A stretch of 64,000 nucleotides of DNA, taken from contig DIWE01000023.1 in NCBI GenBank assembly GCA_002423435.1, positions 62,001 to 126,000 on the forward strand. Direction: 5' to 3'. Below the pieces are notes generated by a model. It made no database searches. It was not told the DNA's origin and saw only the letters and a list, made by a program, of their open reading frames with translations. The DNA is from Clostridiales bacterium UBA6114. Lineage in GTDB: Bacteria; Bacillota; Clostridia; Oscillospirales; Butyricicoccaceae. Position numbers and translations under genes: made by a program. Of the stretch, positions 42,224 to 49,661 are shown piece after piece (within the stretch, counting starts at the first letter, position 1; each line of letters starts with the position of its first letter).

Positions 42224-43047
42224 TAAAATCCAAGCTCATTAAGCGCGGTTTCAAGCTGCTCTTTATTTGGAGCCGCCCCATGCCATGAGCTCACGTTTTC
42301 CATAAAGGAGACGCCCTTGCCCTTGACGGTATGCGCCAAAATCAGAGTCGGCTTGCCTTTATATTCAGCCGCGGCCATAAACGCCTTCTCGATCTCCTTT
42401 ACGTCGTGCCCATTGATTTCTACGATATTCCAATTAAAGGCTTTCCATTTGTCGGCGATCGGCTCGATGTTCATGACATCCTCCACCTTGCCGTCGATCT
42501 GCAGCCCGTTGTTGTCCAGAATGCCGCAAAGATTGTCAAGCTTGTAGTGCCCCGCCGCCATGGCCGCCTCCCAGATCTGGCCTTCCTGGTTTTCGCCGTC
42601 GCCCATCAGGCAGTATACGCGGTTATCCTTTCCGTCCATCCTGGCGGCGAGCGCCATGCCGACGGCGACGGACAAGCCCTGACCCAGCGAGCCTGCCGAC
42701 ACGTCGAACCCGGGAGTCTTGTGCATGTACGGATGCCCCTGCAATATGCTCCCGTATTTTCGCAGCGTCTTAAGCTCCTCCTCCGGAAAGTACCCGCAGT
42801 CGGCAAGCACCGCGTATAAAGCCACGCAGCCGTGCCCTTTTGACAGAACAAACCTGTCCCGCTTATCCCAGGTCGGATTCTTCGGGTCGATGTTCATGAT
42901 TTTATTGTACAGCACCGTTACAATATCAATGCTTGACAGCGCGCCTCCCGTGTGTCCGGATCCCGCCTCGCAGAGCATTTTGAGAATATCCGCCCTGAGT
43001 TTATTTGCTTTTTCGCTCAACTGGTCTTCATTTAAGTTTCTAAACAT
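42223..43047 (-). CDS. Transketolase, N-terminal subunit
   Basis: 274 residues with the thiamine-diphosphate domain: GSGHTGGALSSIDIVTVLY, FVLSKGHGCVALYAVLA, GSLGQGLSVAVGMALA and the Mg site GDGENQEGQIWEAAM followed by NN. First gene of the two-gene operon. A long untranslated leader with stable pairing precedes it (43100-43170). Pairs with the class II aldolase gene across a divergent region, suggesting a sugar-phosphate route, but no pathway can be fixed from this alone. Confidence 0.92.
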   Translation of the reverse strand: MFRNLNEDQLSEKANKLRADILKMLCEAGSGHTGGALSSIDIVTVLYNKIMNIDPKNPTWDKRDRFVLSKGHGCVALYAVLADCGYFPEEELKTLRKYGSILQGHPYMHKTPGFDVSAGSLGQGLSVAVGMALAARMDGKDNRVYCLMGDGENQEGQIWEAAMAAGHYKLDNLCGILDNNGLQIDGKVEDVMNIEPIADKWKAFNWNIVEINGHDVKEIEKAFMAAAEYKGKPTLILAHTVKGKGVSFMENVSSWHGAAPNKEQLETALNELGF

Positions 43048-43099
43048 CCATATCCCCCTAAACTATTTTCTAAGCTATTGTCCGTTTTCGCCGCCCACT

Positions 43100-43170
43100 C
43101 CCCCTTTAAGCGTGAAACCAAGCCGCCTCGGCAACGCCCGTGTAAGCTCGGTCCCCACCTGCAGGAGCGG
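43100..43170 (-). ncRNA. Structured leader RNA candidate upstream of the transketolase genes
   Basis: On the minus strand GGGACCGAGC (43155-43146) pairs over ten bases with GCTTGGTTTC (43123-43114), enclosing a GC-rich internal hairpin (GGGCGTTGCC, GCCGAGGCGGC). A promoter-like TTGCCT-N18-TATGCT lies about 290 bases upstream of the gene. No plausible protein is encoded in 43048-43518. The motif has some resemblance to parts of Firmicute 6S RNA, but I cannot assign it to a family. Confidence 0.3.
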
Positions 43171-43518
43171 ACTTCGTATACCCTTATCTGCCAATCAACG
43201 CGGCGCTTATGATCTTTGCCGGAGTTCTCCAGTTGAATTTCATTGTATTTTCAGCTGCTTTATTTTGTTGCTCTGCCGGTTTGAACATGCGGGTCAATTT
43301 GCATGAATTGGATCGTTTGCCTTTTTCATCAACAGCATAACACAATCGATAATACACAGGCAATGCTTTTGGGGGATATTTTTTTGAAAAAGTTGCATTA
43401 ATGGGCAAAAAAGGCGAAATATTGTCATTTTTTTGTCACTCTAGTTTACATTTTAACAATTTTCACATATAATAAATGGTGTCGAATCGGGCAATTCAAG
43501 CCCAATCGGAAGGACGGA

Positions 43519-44154
43519 ATGAATGAAATGTTGCATATCGATCTGAAGACGCAGGTCTGTTTTTTCTCCGCTTTGGCTTACAAAAGAGGATTGGTCTGCG
43601 GTGCCGGAGGGAATATCAGCGCAAGGGAGAGCGACCGGATCTATATCACGCCGACCGGCTGCTCGCTCGACGATTTAAGGCCGGAAGATCTGGTTTCGGT
43701 CCGTATGGACGGCACCTATGAGGGAGACGTCCGGCCGTCCATTGAAACAGCTCTTCACATAAAGGCGTACAAGGCCCGCCCCGACATGCGCGCGGTGATC
43801 CATCTCCACTCCTATTATTCCATTCAGGTCGGCTTACTGTGCCGTGAGGGGGACTTAAGCGCTATGCCTCCTTACACCGGGGCCTACCTGATGTCGGCGG
43901 GAAATGTGGCTATCACTCCGTTTTTCAGGCCGGGGTCGGCCGAGCTCGCCGACGCGGTGGCCGAAAAGCTGAAGCAATCCCCCGCCGTGCTGATGCAAAA
44001 CCACGGCATCCTTGCCGCCGGCGCCGATTTGAGAAAGGCGTTCAATCTCTGCGAGGACGTCGAGTTCAACGCCAGAATGCACATGGACATGAAGGGCGCC
44101 GGTGCGCTTACAGATGCGCAGATCGCGGACGTCCTGGATCATTTAAGCCATTGA
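43519..44154 (+). CDS. Class II aldolase/adducin family protein (fuculose-phosphate aldolase-like)
   Basis: 211 residues. Zinc-site His in AVIHLHSYYSI (HLH) and in LMQNHGILAAG; phosphate-binding GAGGNISARESD near 27-38. The catalytic Glu expected between them lies near MPPYTGAY, where no obvious Glu is seen, so activity (aldolase, epimerase or decarboxylase) is uncertain. Ribosome site GGAAGGACGGA. Divergent from the transketolase genes. Confidence 0.85.
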   Translation: MNEMLHIDLKTQVCFFSALAYKRGLVCGAGGNISARESDRIYITPTGCSLDDLRPEDLVSVRMDGTYEGDVRPSIETALHIKAYKARPDMRAVIHLHSYYSIQVGLLCREGDLSAMPPYTGAYLMSAGNVAITPFFRPGSAELADAVAEKLKQSPAVLMQNHGILAAGADLRKAFNLCEDVEFNARMHMDMKGAGALTDAQIADVLDHLSH

Positions 44155-44250
44155 GATCGCAGGACAAATGGTAAAATTTCCTTTTGATAGCGGGCGGCAA
44201 TTGATAAAATACTAATTATCTAAGTATTTGATCAGGAGGAGCTGTGAACG

Positions 44251-44475
44251 TTGAAACACAATCCGGATAACCGCAGTGACAATGTGGAAAATATTCAGAA
44301 AAATATCGACGCGACCATCCGAAACATTCATCTCGCGGACGAGGCGATCGAAAAAAGCTCGGACAAAAAAATGAAACAAGAGCTCGGCGACAAGAATGTG
44401 CGGAGGCAGCACGCCTTAGACGCCATGCGCCACGAGATCAAGGATGAAGCGGACCACCGCGACAGCATGAAATAA
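44251..44475 (+). CDS. tlp: Small acid-soluble spore protein Tlp
   Basis: 74 residues, hydrophilic and helical: NPDNRSDNVENIQKNIDATI near the start and RRQHALDAMRHEIKDEADHR near the end match the Tlp (thioredoxin-like spore) family. Start TTG at 44251 with GGAGGAG upstream. Tlp proteins are packed in the spore core, so this is direct evidence that the organism sporulates. Expected to be sigma-G dependent; I did not identify the promoter. Confidence 0.85.
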   Translation: MKHNPDNRSDNVENIQKNIDATIRNIHLADEAIEKSSDKKMKQELGDKNVRRQHALDAMRHEIKDEADHRDSMK

Positions 44476-44491
44476 TCCTTCTCCCATAAAC

Positions 44492-44547
44492 AAGAACAGG
44501 GGTGTCGCAAAATGCATGGATATGCATTTCGAGACACCCCTGTTCTT
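44492..44547. terminator. Bidirectional terminator between tlp and fliS
   Basis: 26-bp arms (44492-44517 and 44522-44547) with two mismatches and a 4-base loop. Shares GGGGTGTC and AAATGCAT with the terminator at 13989-14032. Confidence 0.75.
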
Positions 44548-44586
44548 TGTTACAGACGACGATGCCAAAATACAGGCAGAGAGGTT

Positions 44587-45015
44587 TTATTCCAAGGGAT
44601 TCTTCATCGGAGTCCCTCCGCTTTTGGGCAAAACCCTGCCCGGATGTTTGGCGATTTTCATAGCCTGGGACCAGGTATCCCTCATCTCTTTTGCAAGGAT
44701 GAGAAGCTCTGCAAGGATACCCGTATCCTTCTTTATATTTGCCTCGGTCAGCCGCTTTACCATATATTCATACATCGATAACAGGCTTTTGGAAACCTCG
44801 TATTTCATGTCCAGGGTATTCTCGAAGTTTAAAAGGATTTTTTTTGCCCTGACTATATAATCGTGGGCCTTGCCCATATCCTTTCCAACTATGGAAAGCT
44901 GTGCCTGCATGATCCATTTGATCAGCCCGTTGTACAGCATGAGCGTCAGTTCCTCCGGGCTTGAAGTAAATATGGAGGTTTCCATATATTGCTTACATGG
45001 CGTATTCAGTGGCAT
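44587..45015 (-). CDS. fliS: Flagellar export chaperone FliS
   Basis: 142 residues, four-helix FliS fold: SPEELTLMLYNGLIKWIMQAQLSI and AHDYIVRAKKILLNFENTLD are typical. It binds the C-terminus of flagellin before export. A C-terminal extension of about 15 residues (GRVLPKSGGTPMKNPLE) exceeds the usual length. Downstream of flagellin, separated by a terminator, so it may have its own promoter or read-through. Confidence 0.9.
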   Translation of the reverse strand: MPLNTPCKQYMETSIFTSSPEELTLMLYNGLIKWIMQAQLSIVGKDMGKAHDYIVRAKKILLNFENTLDMKYEVSKSLLSMYEYMVKRLTEANIKKDTGILAELLILAKEMRDTWSQAMKIAKHPGRVLPKSGGTPMKNPLE

Positions 45016-45044
45016 TTTTATTCCCCCATAAAGTTTCTTATCTC

Positions 45045-45079
45045 GGTAAAAAGGCCTTAAGAATTAAGGCCTTTTTACC
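45045..45079. terminator. Flagellin terminator
   Basis: Perfect 16-bp arms 45045-45060 and 45064-45079 (GGTAAAAAGGCCTTAA) with a 3-base loop, giving T-runs on both strands. Confidence 0.85.
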
Positions 45080-45129
45080 GGGAGTGTCGACAAAGTCGAC
45101 ACTCCCCAGGGGGCATCGGATATCCCCCG
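45080..45129. repeat. Two stable hairpins following the flagellin gene
   Basis: GGGAGTGTCGAC (45080-45091) with GTCGACACTCCC (45095-45106), perfect; then GGGGGCATCGGATATCCCCC at about 45109-45128. The second resembles the hairpin at 25006-25031. Probably 3' stabilising or terminating structures of flagellin mRNA. Confidence 0.6.
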
Positions 45130-45139
45130 AGACACTATG

Positions 45140-46369
45140 CTACTGGAGCAGCTGCAGAACCTGCTGGGGCTGCTGGTTTGCCTGCGCGAGCATCGCCTGG
45201 GCCGCCTGCGACAGGACGCTGTTCTTTGAGTATGTCATCATTTCGGCAGCCATATCGACGTCTGCGATCTGGGATTGCGCGGAGCTTAAATTCTCCGAGG
45301 CTGTGTCAAGGTTATTTATGGTGTGCTCGAGGCGATTCTGAACGGCGCCGAGATAGGAGCGCTGTGACGATACCTTCTGGGTGGCTTCGTCTATTACCGA
45401 GATTGCAACAGACGCACCATCCTGGGTAGAGAGGTCCAGATTTGTGATGCCGAGGGCGTCCGAACCCATGTCTCCGATGCTGATTTTCATGGTTTGGCCC
45501 GCGTTGGCGCCGATCTGAAGAGTGGCGCGACTGTCAACCAGCTTTGCGTTCTTTGCCGCAGTGGTTTCGGCAAAGGAGGACAGAATGTCGGAGGCGTCGG
45601 TTTTTTTATTGCCTTCCGCGTCGGTGACTTCAAAAGTTAAGCCTTCGACAGCCCCCGCATATCCGGCTGTGCCCGAGGTAACGGTGATGTCTCCGCTGTC
45701 CAGGGCGCCGGTGGTATCCGTAATATTGCCCAAAAGAGTTGTCAAGTCGGTAGACGAACCCACCGTTACCGAGGCGGTTTGCAGTTCCCCGTTGACCGCC
45801 CATGAGATATTGATGATGTCGTTTTCCTCGATGCCAAGATTAGCGCCGTTGTCGTCCGTAAGGGCGGTAAGCAAATCGGTGCCCGTTGTAGAGGACGAAA
45901 GCGCGGTATTGGTCAGGACATTCGCCGCGTCCGCCGCGACCTGGCCGCTCATCGAACCGTCAAGCAGGTTCATGTTGTTAAACTGCGTGGTGTTGCTGAT
46001 ACGGTCGATCTCGTCGATCAGCTGGGACATTTCATCCTGAATGTTTGCTCTGTCGTCATCCGTGTTGGTATCGGAAGAAGCCTGGACGGCGAGCTCCCTC
46101 ATCCTCTGGAGTATGCTTTCTGTTTCCGTAAGGGCGCCTTCGGCGGTCTGGACCATTGAAATACCGTCCTCCGAGTTGCTGCTTGCCTTGTCGAGGCCGC
46201 GGATCTGCCCCTTCATCTTTTCGCTGATGGCAAGACCCGCCGCGTCGTCCGCGGCGCTGTTGATGCGAAGGCCCGAAGACAGCTTCGCGAGGGAGCTGTT
46301 GGTCGCTTTCTCGTTTTTGGAAAGCTGGTTTAAGGTGTTTAAGGCCGCGATGTTGCTGTTGATTCTCAT
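45140..46369 (-). CDS. hag: Flagellin
   Basis: 409 residues from ATG at 46369 (MRINSNIAALNTLNQLSKNE). Conserved N-terminal D0/D1 (SSGLRINSAADDAAGLAISEKMKGQIRGL, in parts) and C-terminal D1/D0 (RSYLGAVQNRLEHTINNL, ending AQAMLAQANQQPQQVLQLLQ). A variable D2/D3-like middle (about 140-290) is rich in Thr, Ser, Asp and Gly. Main filament protein. Its SD and an upstream hairpin both carry CsrA-type GGA motifs, and csrA lies 260 bp upstream. Confidence 0.96.
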   Translation of the reverse strand: MRINSNIAALNTLNQLSKNEKATNSSLAKLSSGLRINSAADDAAGLAISEKMKGQIRGLDKASSNSEDGISMVQTAEGALTETESILQRMRELAVQASSDTNTDDDRANIQDEMSQLIDEIDRISNTTQFNNMNLLDGSMSGQVAADAANVLTNTALSSSTTGTDLLTALTDDNGANLGIEENDIINISWAVNGELQTASVTVGSSTDLTTLLGNITDTTGALDSGDITVTSGTAGYAGAVEGLTFEVTDAEGNKKTDASDILSSFAETTAAKNAKLVDSRATLQIGANAGQTMKISIGDMGSDALGITNLDLSTQDGASVAISVIDEATQKVSSQRSYLGAVQNRLEHTINNLDTASENLSSAQSQIADVDMAAEMMTYSKNSVLSQAAQAMLAQANQQPQQVLQLLQ

Positions 46370-46378
46370 AATCAATTA

Positions 46379-46415
46379 CCTCCTTGCATTTTTACGCGGA
46401 CTTCCTTTTCCGCGT
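46379..46415 (-). promoter_or_regulatory. CsrA-type double site in the flagellin leader
   Basis: Hairpin ACGCGG/CCGCGT (46415-46410 and 46399-46394) presents AAAAGGAAGT in its loop (GGA), and the SD AAGGAGG (46385-46379) offers a second GGA close by. This is the arrangement known for the Bacillus subtilis hag leader, where CsrA blocks the SD. Confidence 0.6.
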
Positions 46416-46628
46416 TTGCCGGTTTTATATAACAGACGCTCAGGCTCCCGGGAAGCCGTACTGTCTATCATAACTTTGGTTTGACCGGAAAGACCCCGGC
46501 CTTGTTGGAACTGAAGCATATAAGACGCTGCATCAAAAAAATAAAAAGGGCCGATCCGGCGTTTTCTTCCGGCATCCTGCCGGCGTCGACGCGCAAATCA
46601 GCCCATCCCTGGTCCATTATTATAAAGG

Positions 46629-46802
46629 TTATTCCGCCTTTTTGGGATTTTCCTGCTCGTATACTTCGCCCCGCAGGATTCTTATTTTTTCCGGGGCATC
46701 TATGGCAAGCCTCAAATCGCCTTTCTCGCTTTTTACCACCTTTACCATGATACTGTTATCAATGATCACATACTCACCGGGTTTTCTCCCCAACACCAGC
46801 AT
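46629..46802 (-). CDS. csrA: CsrA translational regulator
   Basis: 57 residues read directly from the minus strand: MLVLGRKPGEYVIIDNSIM at the start, then VKVVKSEKGDLRLAIDAPEKI and ILRGEVYEQ, the CsrA/RsmA fold (RNA-binding Arg in the first strand, LRGEV in the last). Ribosome site GGAGGAG six bases upstream. Lies directly upstream of flagellin, as in Bacillus, and should repress flagellin translation. The antagonist FliW is normally adjacent but is not in this window. Confidence 0.92.
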   Translation of the reverse strand: MLVLGRKPGEYVIIDNSIMVKVVKSEKGDLRLAIDAPEKIRILRGEVYEQENPKKAE

Positions 46803-47006
46803 AGCTCTCCTCCTTGACGCCTCCGTTTTTCACTTTGCGCCCCGGACTTATGCAGTATCTACACCATCAGGAAGCTAAATTCTCAGACGGGTAAAATAAA
46901 AAACGAGCCGCTTTCCCAATTTTTTGCGTCCTGCAAAAAATCCCGGAATTGTAAGCCCGTCCCTGATATATTTACTCAACAACTTTTATTCGATTGTCTA
47001 TATAAT

Positions 47007-47033
47007 ATATCGTCCGCTTTCCCCCGGGACTTA
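47007..47033 (-). promoter_or_regulatory. Sigma-28 (SigD/FliA)-type promoter upstream of csrA-hag
   Basis: Minus strand TAAG (47033-47030), 15 bases, GACGATAT (47014-47007), close to TAAA-N15-GCCGATAT. It implies a roughly 200-base leader before csrA; the interval 46803-47078 has no gene. Confidence 0.55.
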
Positions 47034-47078
47034 ACACTTTTTTTGATTATTTTTTATGGTTTGCACCTTTGCAGCAAT

Positions 47079-47501
47079 TCATATTCTTTTGTCGATAAAG
47101 TATCCAAACCGCTGAGGCATTTTCTTAAAGAATTTGTTCCGCATGGGATTTCTGCTCAGTTTGAGCTTCTTTATGTCGCCGGCAATATCGCTTTTTCGGC
47201 TTTCGGCTTTTTCCGCGTTGACACCGTTGATACGGAGGATATTCTGAACCAAAGAGTCGATTTCCTGCTCCTTTTTGATGATTTCGTCGTCTTTGTCTTC
47301 TCTGAAAATTTCTTTGGACAAACACATGATTTGCGCGAAGCTTTTTATGGATTCCCCGCGCTCTTTCAATAGCTTTTCCAGTAAATCGTCATCCTTGCTT
47401 TCGAGGGCCTGTGACTGGGCTATTGTATTTTGATGTATGGATTCAAGGATCTCCCGTTTTTTTTGCAGGAAATCCGCGTACCGGAGAGCCGTCGAATTCA
47501 T
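47079..47501 (-). CDS. Putative flagellar chaperone (FliT/FlgN-like)
   Basis: 140 residues from ATG at 47501 (MNSTALRYADFLQKKREIL, SD GGAGG). Entirely helical and charged, with coiled-coil-like stretches (residues 5-100) and a basic C-terminus. No motif is decisive. The position immediately after fliD is the usual place of the FliD chaperone FliT, and size fits FliT or FlgN. Its start codon is directly preceded by RNA element D3. Confidence 0.6.
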   Translation of the reverse strand: MNSTALRYADFLQKKREILESIHQNTIAQSQALESKDDDLLEKLLKERGESIKSFAQIMCLSKEIFREDKDDEIIKKEQEIDSLVQNILRINGVNAEKAESRKSDIAGDIKKLKLSRNPMRNKFFKKMPQRFGYFIDKRI

Positions 47502-47645
47502 AGTAACCTCCATTCGCTCCGCTTAGCGCACAAATCAATCCTTTAACCTCACAAGCGAATGGAGGTTAATGGCATATGCCGCGGTTGCCGCATTTTTGCG
47601 AGCGGCGCGCCTTTATTAAAGGAATCGTGTGATTTTTCACACGAC
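47502..47645 (-). promoter_or_regulatory. Structured intercistronic RNA element, copy D3 (before the fliT-like gene)
   Basis: P1 CGTGTGA/TCACACG (47643-47626), a compensated version of the AGCGTGA/TCACGCT stem in D1 and D2. P2 GCGGC/GCCGC (47606-47602, 47582-47578) with GCAACCGCG; TTTGTGC near 47537-47530. The 14 bases 47567-47554 pair perfectly with the SD strand 47518-47505. Alternatively TTAACCTC (47569-47562) pairs perfectly with GAGGTTAA (47550-47543). Starts six bases after the fliD stop codon. Confidence 0.65.
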
Positions 47646-47650
47646 TCCTC

Positions 47651-49567
47651 CTATGACAGGTACGACTGCAGCGCGCTGATCTGATTGTTCATCTGGTTCA
47701 GATACGTTTCCATAAGGGAGTACTTGTTATAGTAGTAGTCCTCCTTTTCATCGAGCCTTTCTTCCATGGCATCAATTTCGTCGTCATATTCGTCGATTTG
47801 TTTTGACAAGGTGTTGGTATATTCCGTACCGTCGCCTACAAGCCCCGCCTTTTCAAGCAGGCTTCCTTTTTTCCCGTCAAGCCCCGTATAAGTGGAAATA
47901 TTGTCCTGCAGGATGTCGTAGAGCTTATATGCGAGGCCTTCTTCACTGGTTCTCGTGCTTCTTTGGGAGGACGTAAGGCTGCGTACGGTCGATGTACCCG
48001 GATAGGAGGAAGACTGCCGGGAGAATAAATTCATCACTTCTTCCGGGTCGGATTCAATGGCTTCTCTCAGCGCGTCCTCGTCGATTTCCAGTTTCCCCTT
48101 ATCCTGATAATTACCGCTTGTCGTGATTCCTATTTCCGTGAGATGTGTGGAGACTCCGCTTACGGACTGATACAGGGCCGAGCGCATGCTGCTGAGAATG
48201 CTTTCCAGAGTGGAGTCGTTTTCCAGCAAGCCTGTTTTCGCTTTTTTCTCCCATGCCTCAATCTCATCCTCCGACATTTCCTCCTTCTGGTCATCGGTCA
48301 AGGGGGGATAGTCCCTGTCGTAATCTTCCGAGATTTTTTCGTTGATGCTTTCTATCAGGCTGTTATAATCGTCCACAAAGCTTTTTATCTGGTCATAGAT
48401 CGCATCCGTGTCCCGGGATACCGATACCGTTTGTTCCTCTGTGCTCTCCGCCTTGAGCGTATAAGTCACCCCGTCGAGCGTTATGGTATTGCCGCTGCGG
48501 GTAACCTTTTCGCCGTCTATGGTGGCGACGGCGTCCTCGCCGGCGGTATAGCTTGTGATTCCCGCGCCCTGCAAAAAAGTACTGCCCGTTTCGCTCAGGC
48601 TGATGCCGTTTGCCGTTCCGGTGTCGTCCGAGATAATGGAAAAGCTGTCGCTCGTTTGGCTGTACTTCATTGTCACTCCAGCATCCGAGCTGTTTATTTC
48701 CGTCATCATTGCTTTTAAGGTGGTGCTTTTGGAAAACTCGAAATCAACGCCGTTTATCGTGATATTGATATTGCCGTCCGAGTCAAAGGCGAATGAATTT
48801 CCCAGTCTGCTTGCAATGGTCTCCAGGGTGTCGGTGGTATCCAAATAATTTGAAAGGTCGTCGCCGCTCGAAAAGCCCAGGGCAGACAGCGCACTTTTGC
48901 CATCGCCGCCGCTCAGAGTGATTGTCCCCACTCCGCTTCCTTCCACTTTGGAAATGGTGAGGTTCCCCGTCCCGTCGCCGTTTGTATCCGAGACCGTCAC
49001 CTTTCCGCTTCCCACCGCCTCGTCGATTGCTTCCTGCAGGCTGTCGATATCTGTAATGCTGTCGTCGAGAGTGACGGTTGTTTCGGTCCCGTCTATATTC
49101 AGCACAAAGCTTTTCCCGGAGATGTCGCTGAAATCCGCGGCTGACGATCCTGTGATAGCTTTTGTAACGCCTGAGGAACTTTTATAGGATGCGGCGGTTG
49201 CCAGATTGCTCACCACAACCGTATGGGTACCCGCTTCGGCATCCGAGGCCGCGGATACCGAAACGACCGATTCGTCGGTGGATGTTACGGCATACTGTTC
49301 ATAAATCGATTGGGACAGCATATTGCTTGATGAGTTTGAATAATTGAAATACTCATCGCTAAAAGCCCGAAGCTCATTGATAACCTCGCGGTAAGCGTCC
49401 TGCTTCCATTCCGCAAGCTGCCGTTTCTGGGTAAGCTTATTGAGCGGCTGCTTCTCCGCTTCCATCAACTGTGACACGATGCTGTCAACGTCCAATCCGC
49501 TTATCAGTCCGGTAATGCGGTTTGAACTGGAATAGCTGGTTGTACTGCTGCTGACTGAAATACTCAT
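47651..49567 (-). CDS. fliD: Flagellar filament cap protein FliD
   Basis: 638 residues. FliD_N domain begins RITGLISGLDVDSIVSQLM...KQPLNKLTQKRQLAEWKQDAYREV; FliD_C in the second half (SFVDDYNSLIESINEKI, GITTSGNYQDKGKLEIDEDALREAIE), ending in a coiled region MEERLDEKEDYYYNKYSLMETYLNQMN. It caps the growing filament. Long acidic Thr/Ser/Asp-rich insert in the middle. Confidence 0.94.
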   Translation of the reverse strand: MSISVSSSTTSYSSSNRITGLISGLDVDSIVSQLMEAEKQPLNKLTQKRQLAEWKQDAYREVINELRAFSDEYFNYSNSSSNMLSQSIYEQYAVTSTDESVVSVSAASDAEAGTHTVVVSNLATAASYKSSSGVTKAITGSSAADFSDISGKSFVLNIDGTETTVTLDDSITDIDSLQEAIDEAVGSGKVTVSDTNGDGTGNLTISKVEGSGVGTITLSGGDGKSALSALGFSSGDDLSNYLDTTDTLETIASRLGNSFAFDSDGNINITINGVDFEFSKSTTLKAMMTEINSSDAGVTMKYSQTSDSFSIISDDTGTANGISLSETGSTFLQGAGITSYTAGEDAVATIDGEKVTRSGNTITLDGVTYTLKAESTEEQTVSVSRDTDAIYDQIKSFVDDYNSLIESINEKISEDYDRDYPPLTDDQKEEMSEDEIEAWEKKAKTGLLENDSTLESILSSMRSALYQSVSGVSTHLTEIGITTSGNYQDKGKLEIDEDALREAIESDPEEVMNLFSRQSSSYPGTSTVRSLTSSQRSTRTSEEGLAYKLYDILQDNISTYTGLDGKKGSLLEKAGLVGDGTEYTNTLSKQIDEYDDEIDAMEERLDEKEDYYYNKYSLMETYLNQMNNQISALQSYLS

Positions 49568-49661
49568 GCCGTACCCCTCCTGAAAAATTACCTGCAGCTT
49601 TCAAACTGCAATTGTTGAGAAATATCAACTTTCCCCGGACAGGAACTGTACTGTTCGGCCG

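Noticed and set aside
43184..43408. 74-codon open frame ending in a hydrophobic segment upstream of transketolase
   Set aside because: No ribosome site at the first Met, no family resemblance; better explained as untranslated leader.
46430..46560. Sigma-28 promoter directly before flagellin
   Set aside because: I found no TAAA-N15-GCCGATA-like pair at correct spacing in the csrA-hag gap; the only good match is upstream of csrA.
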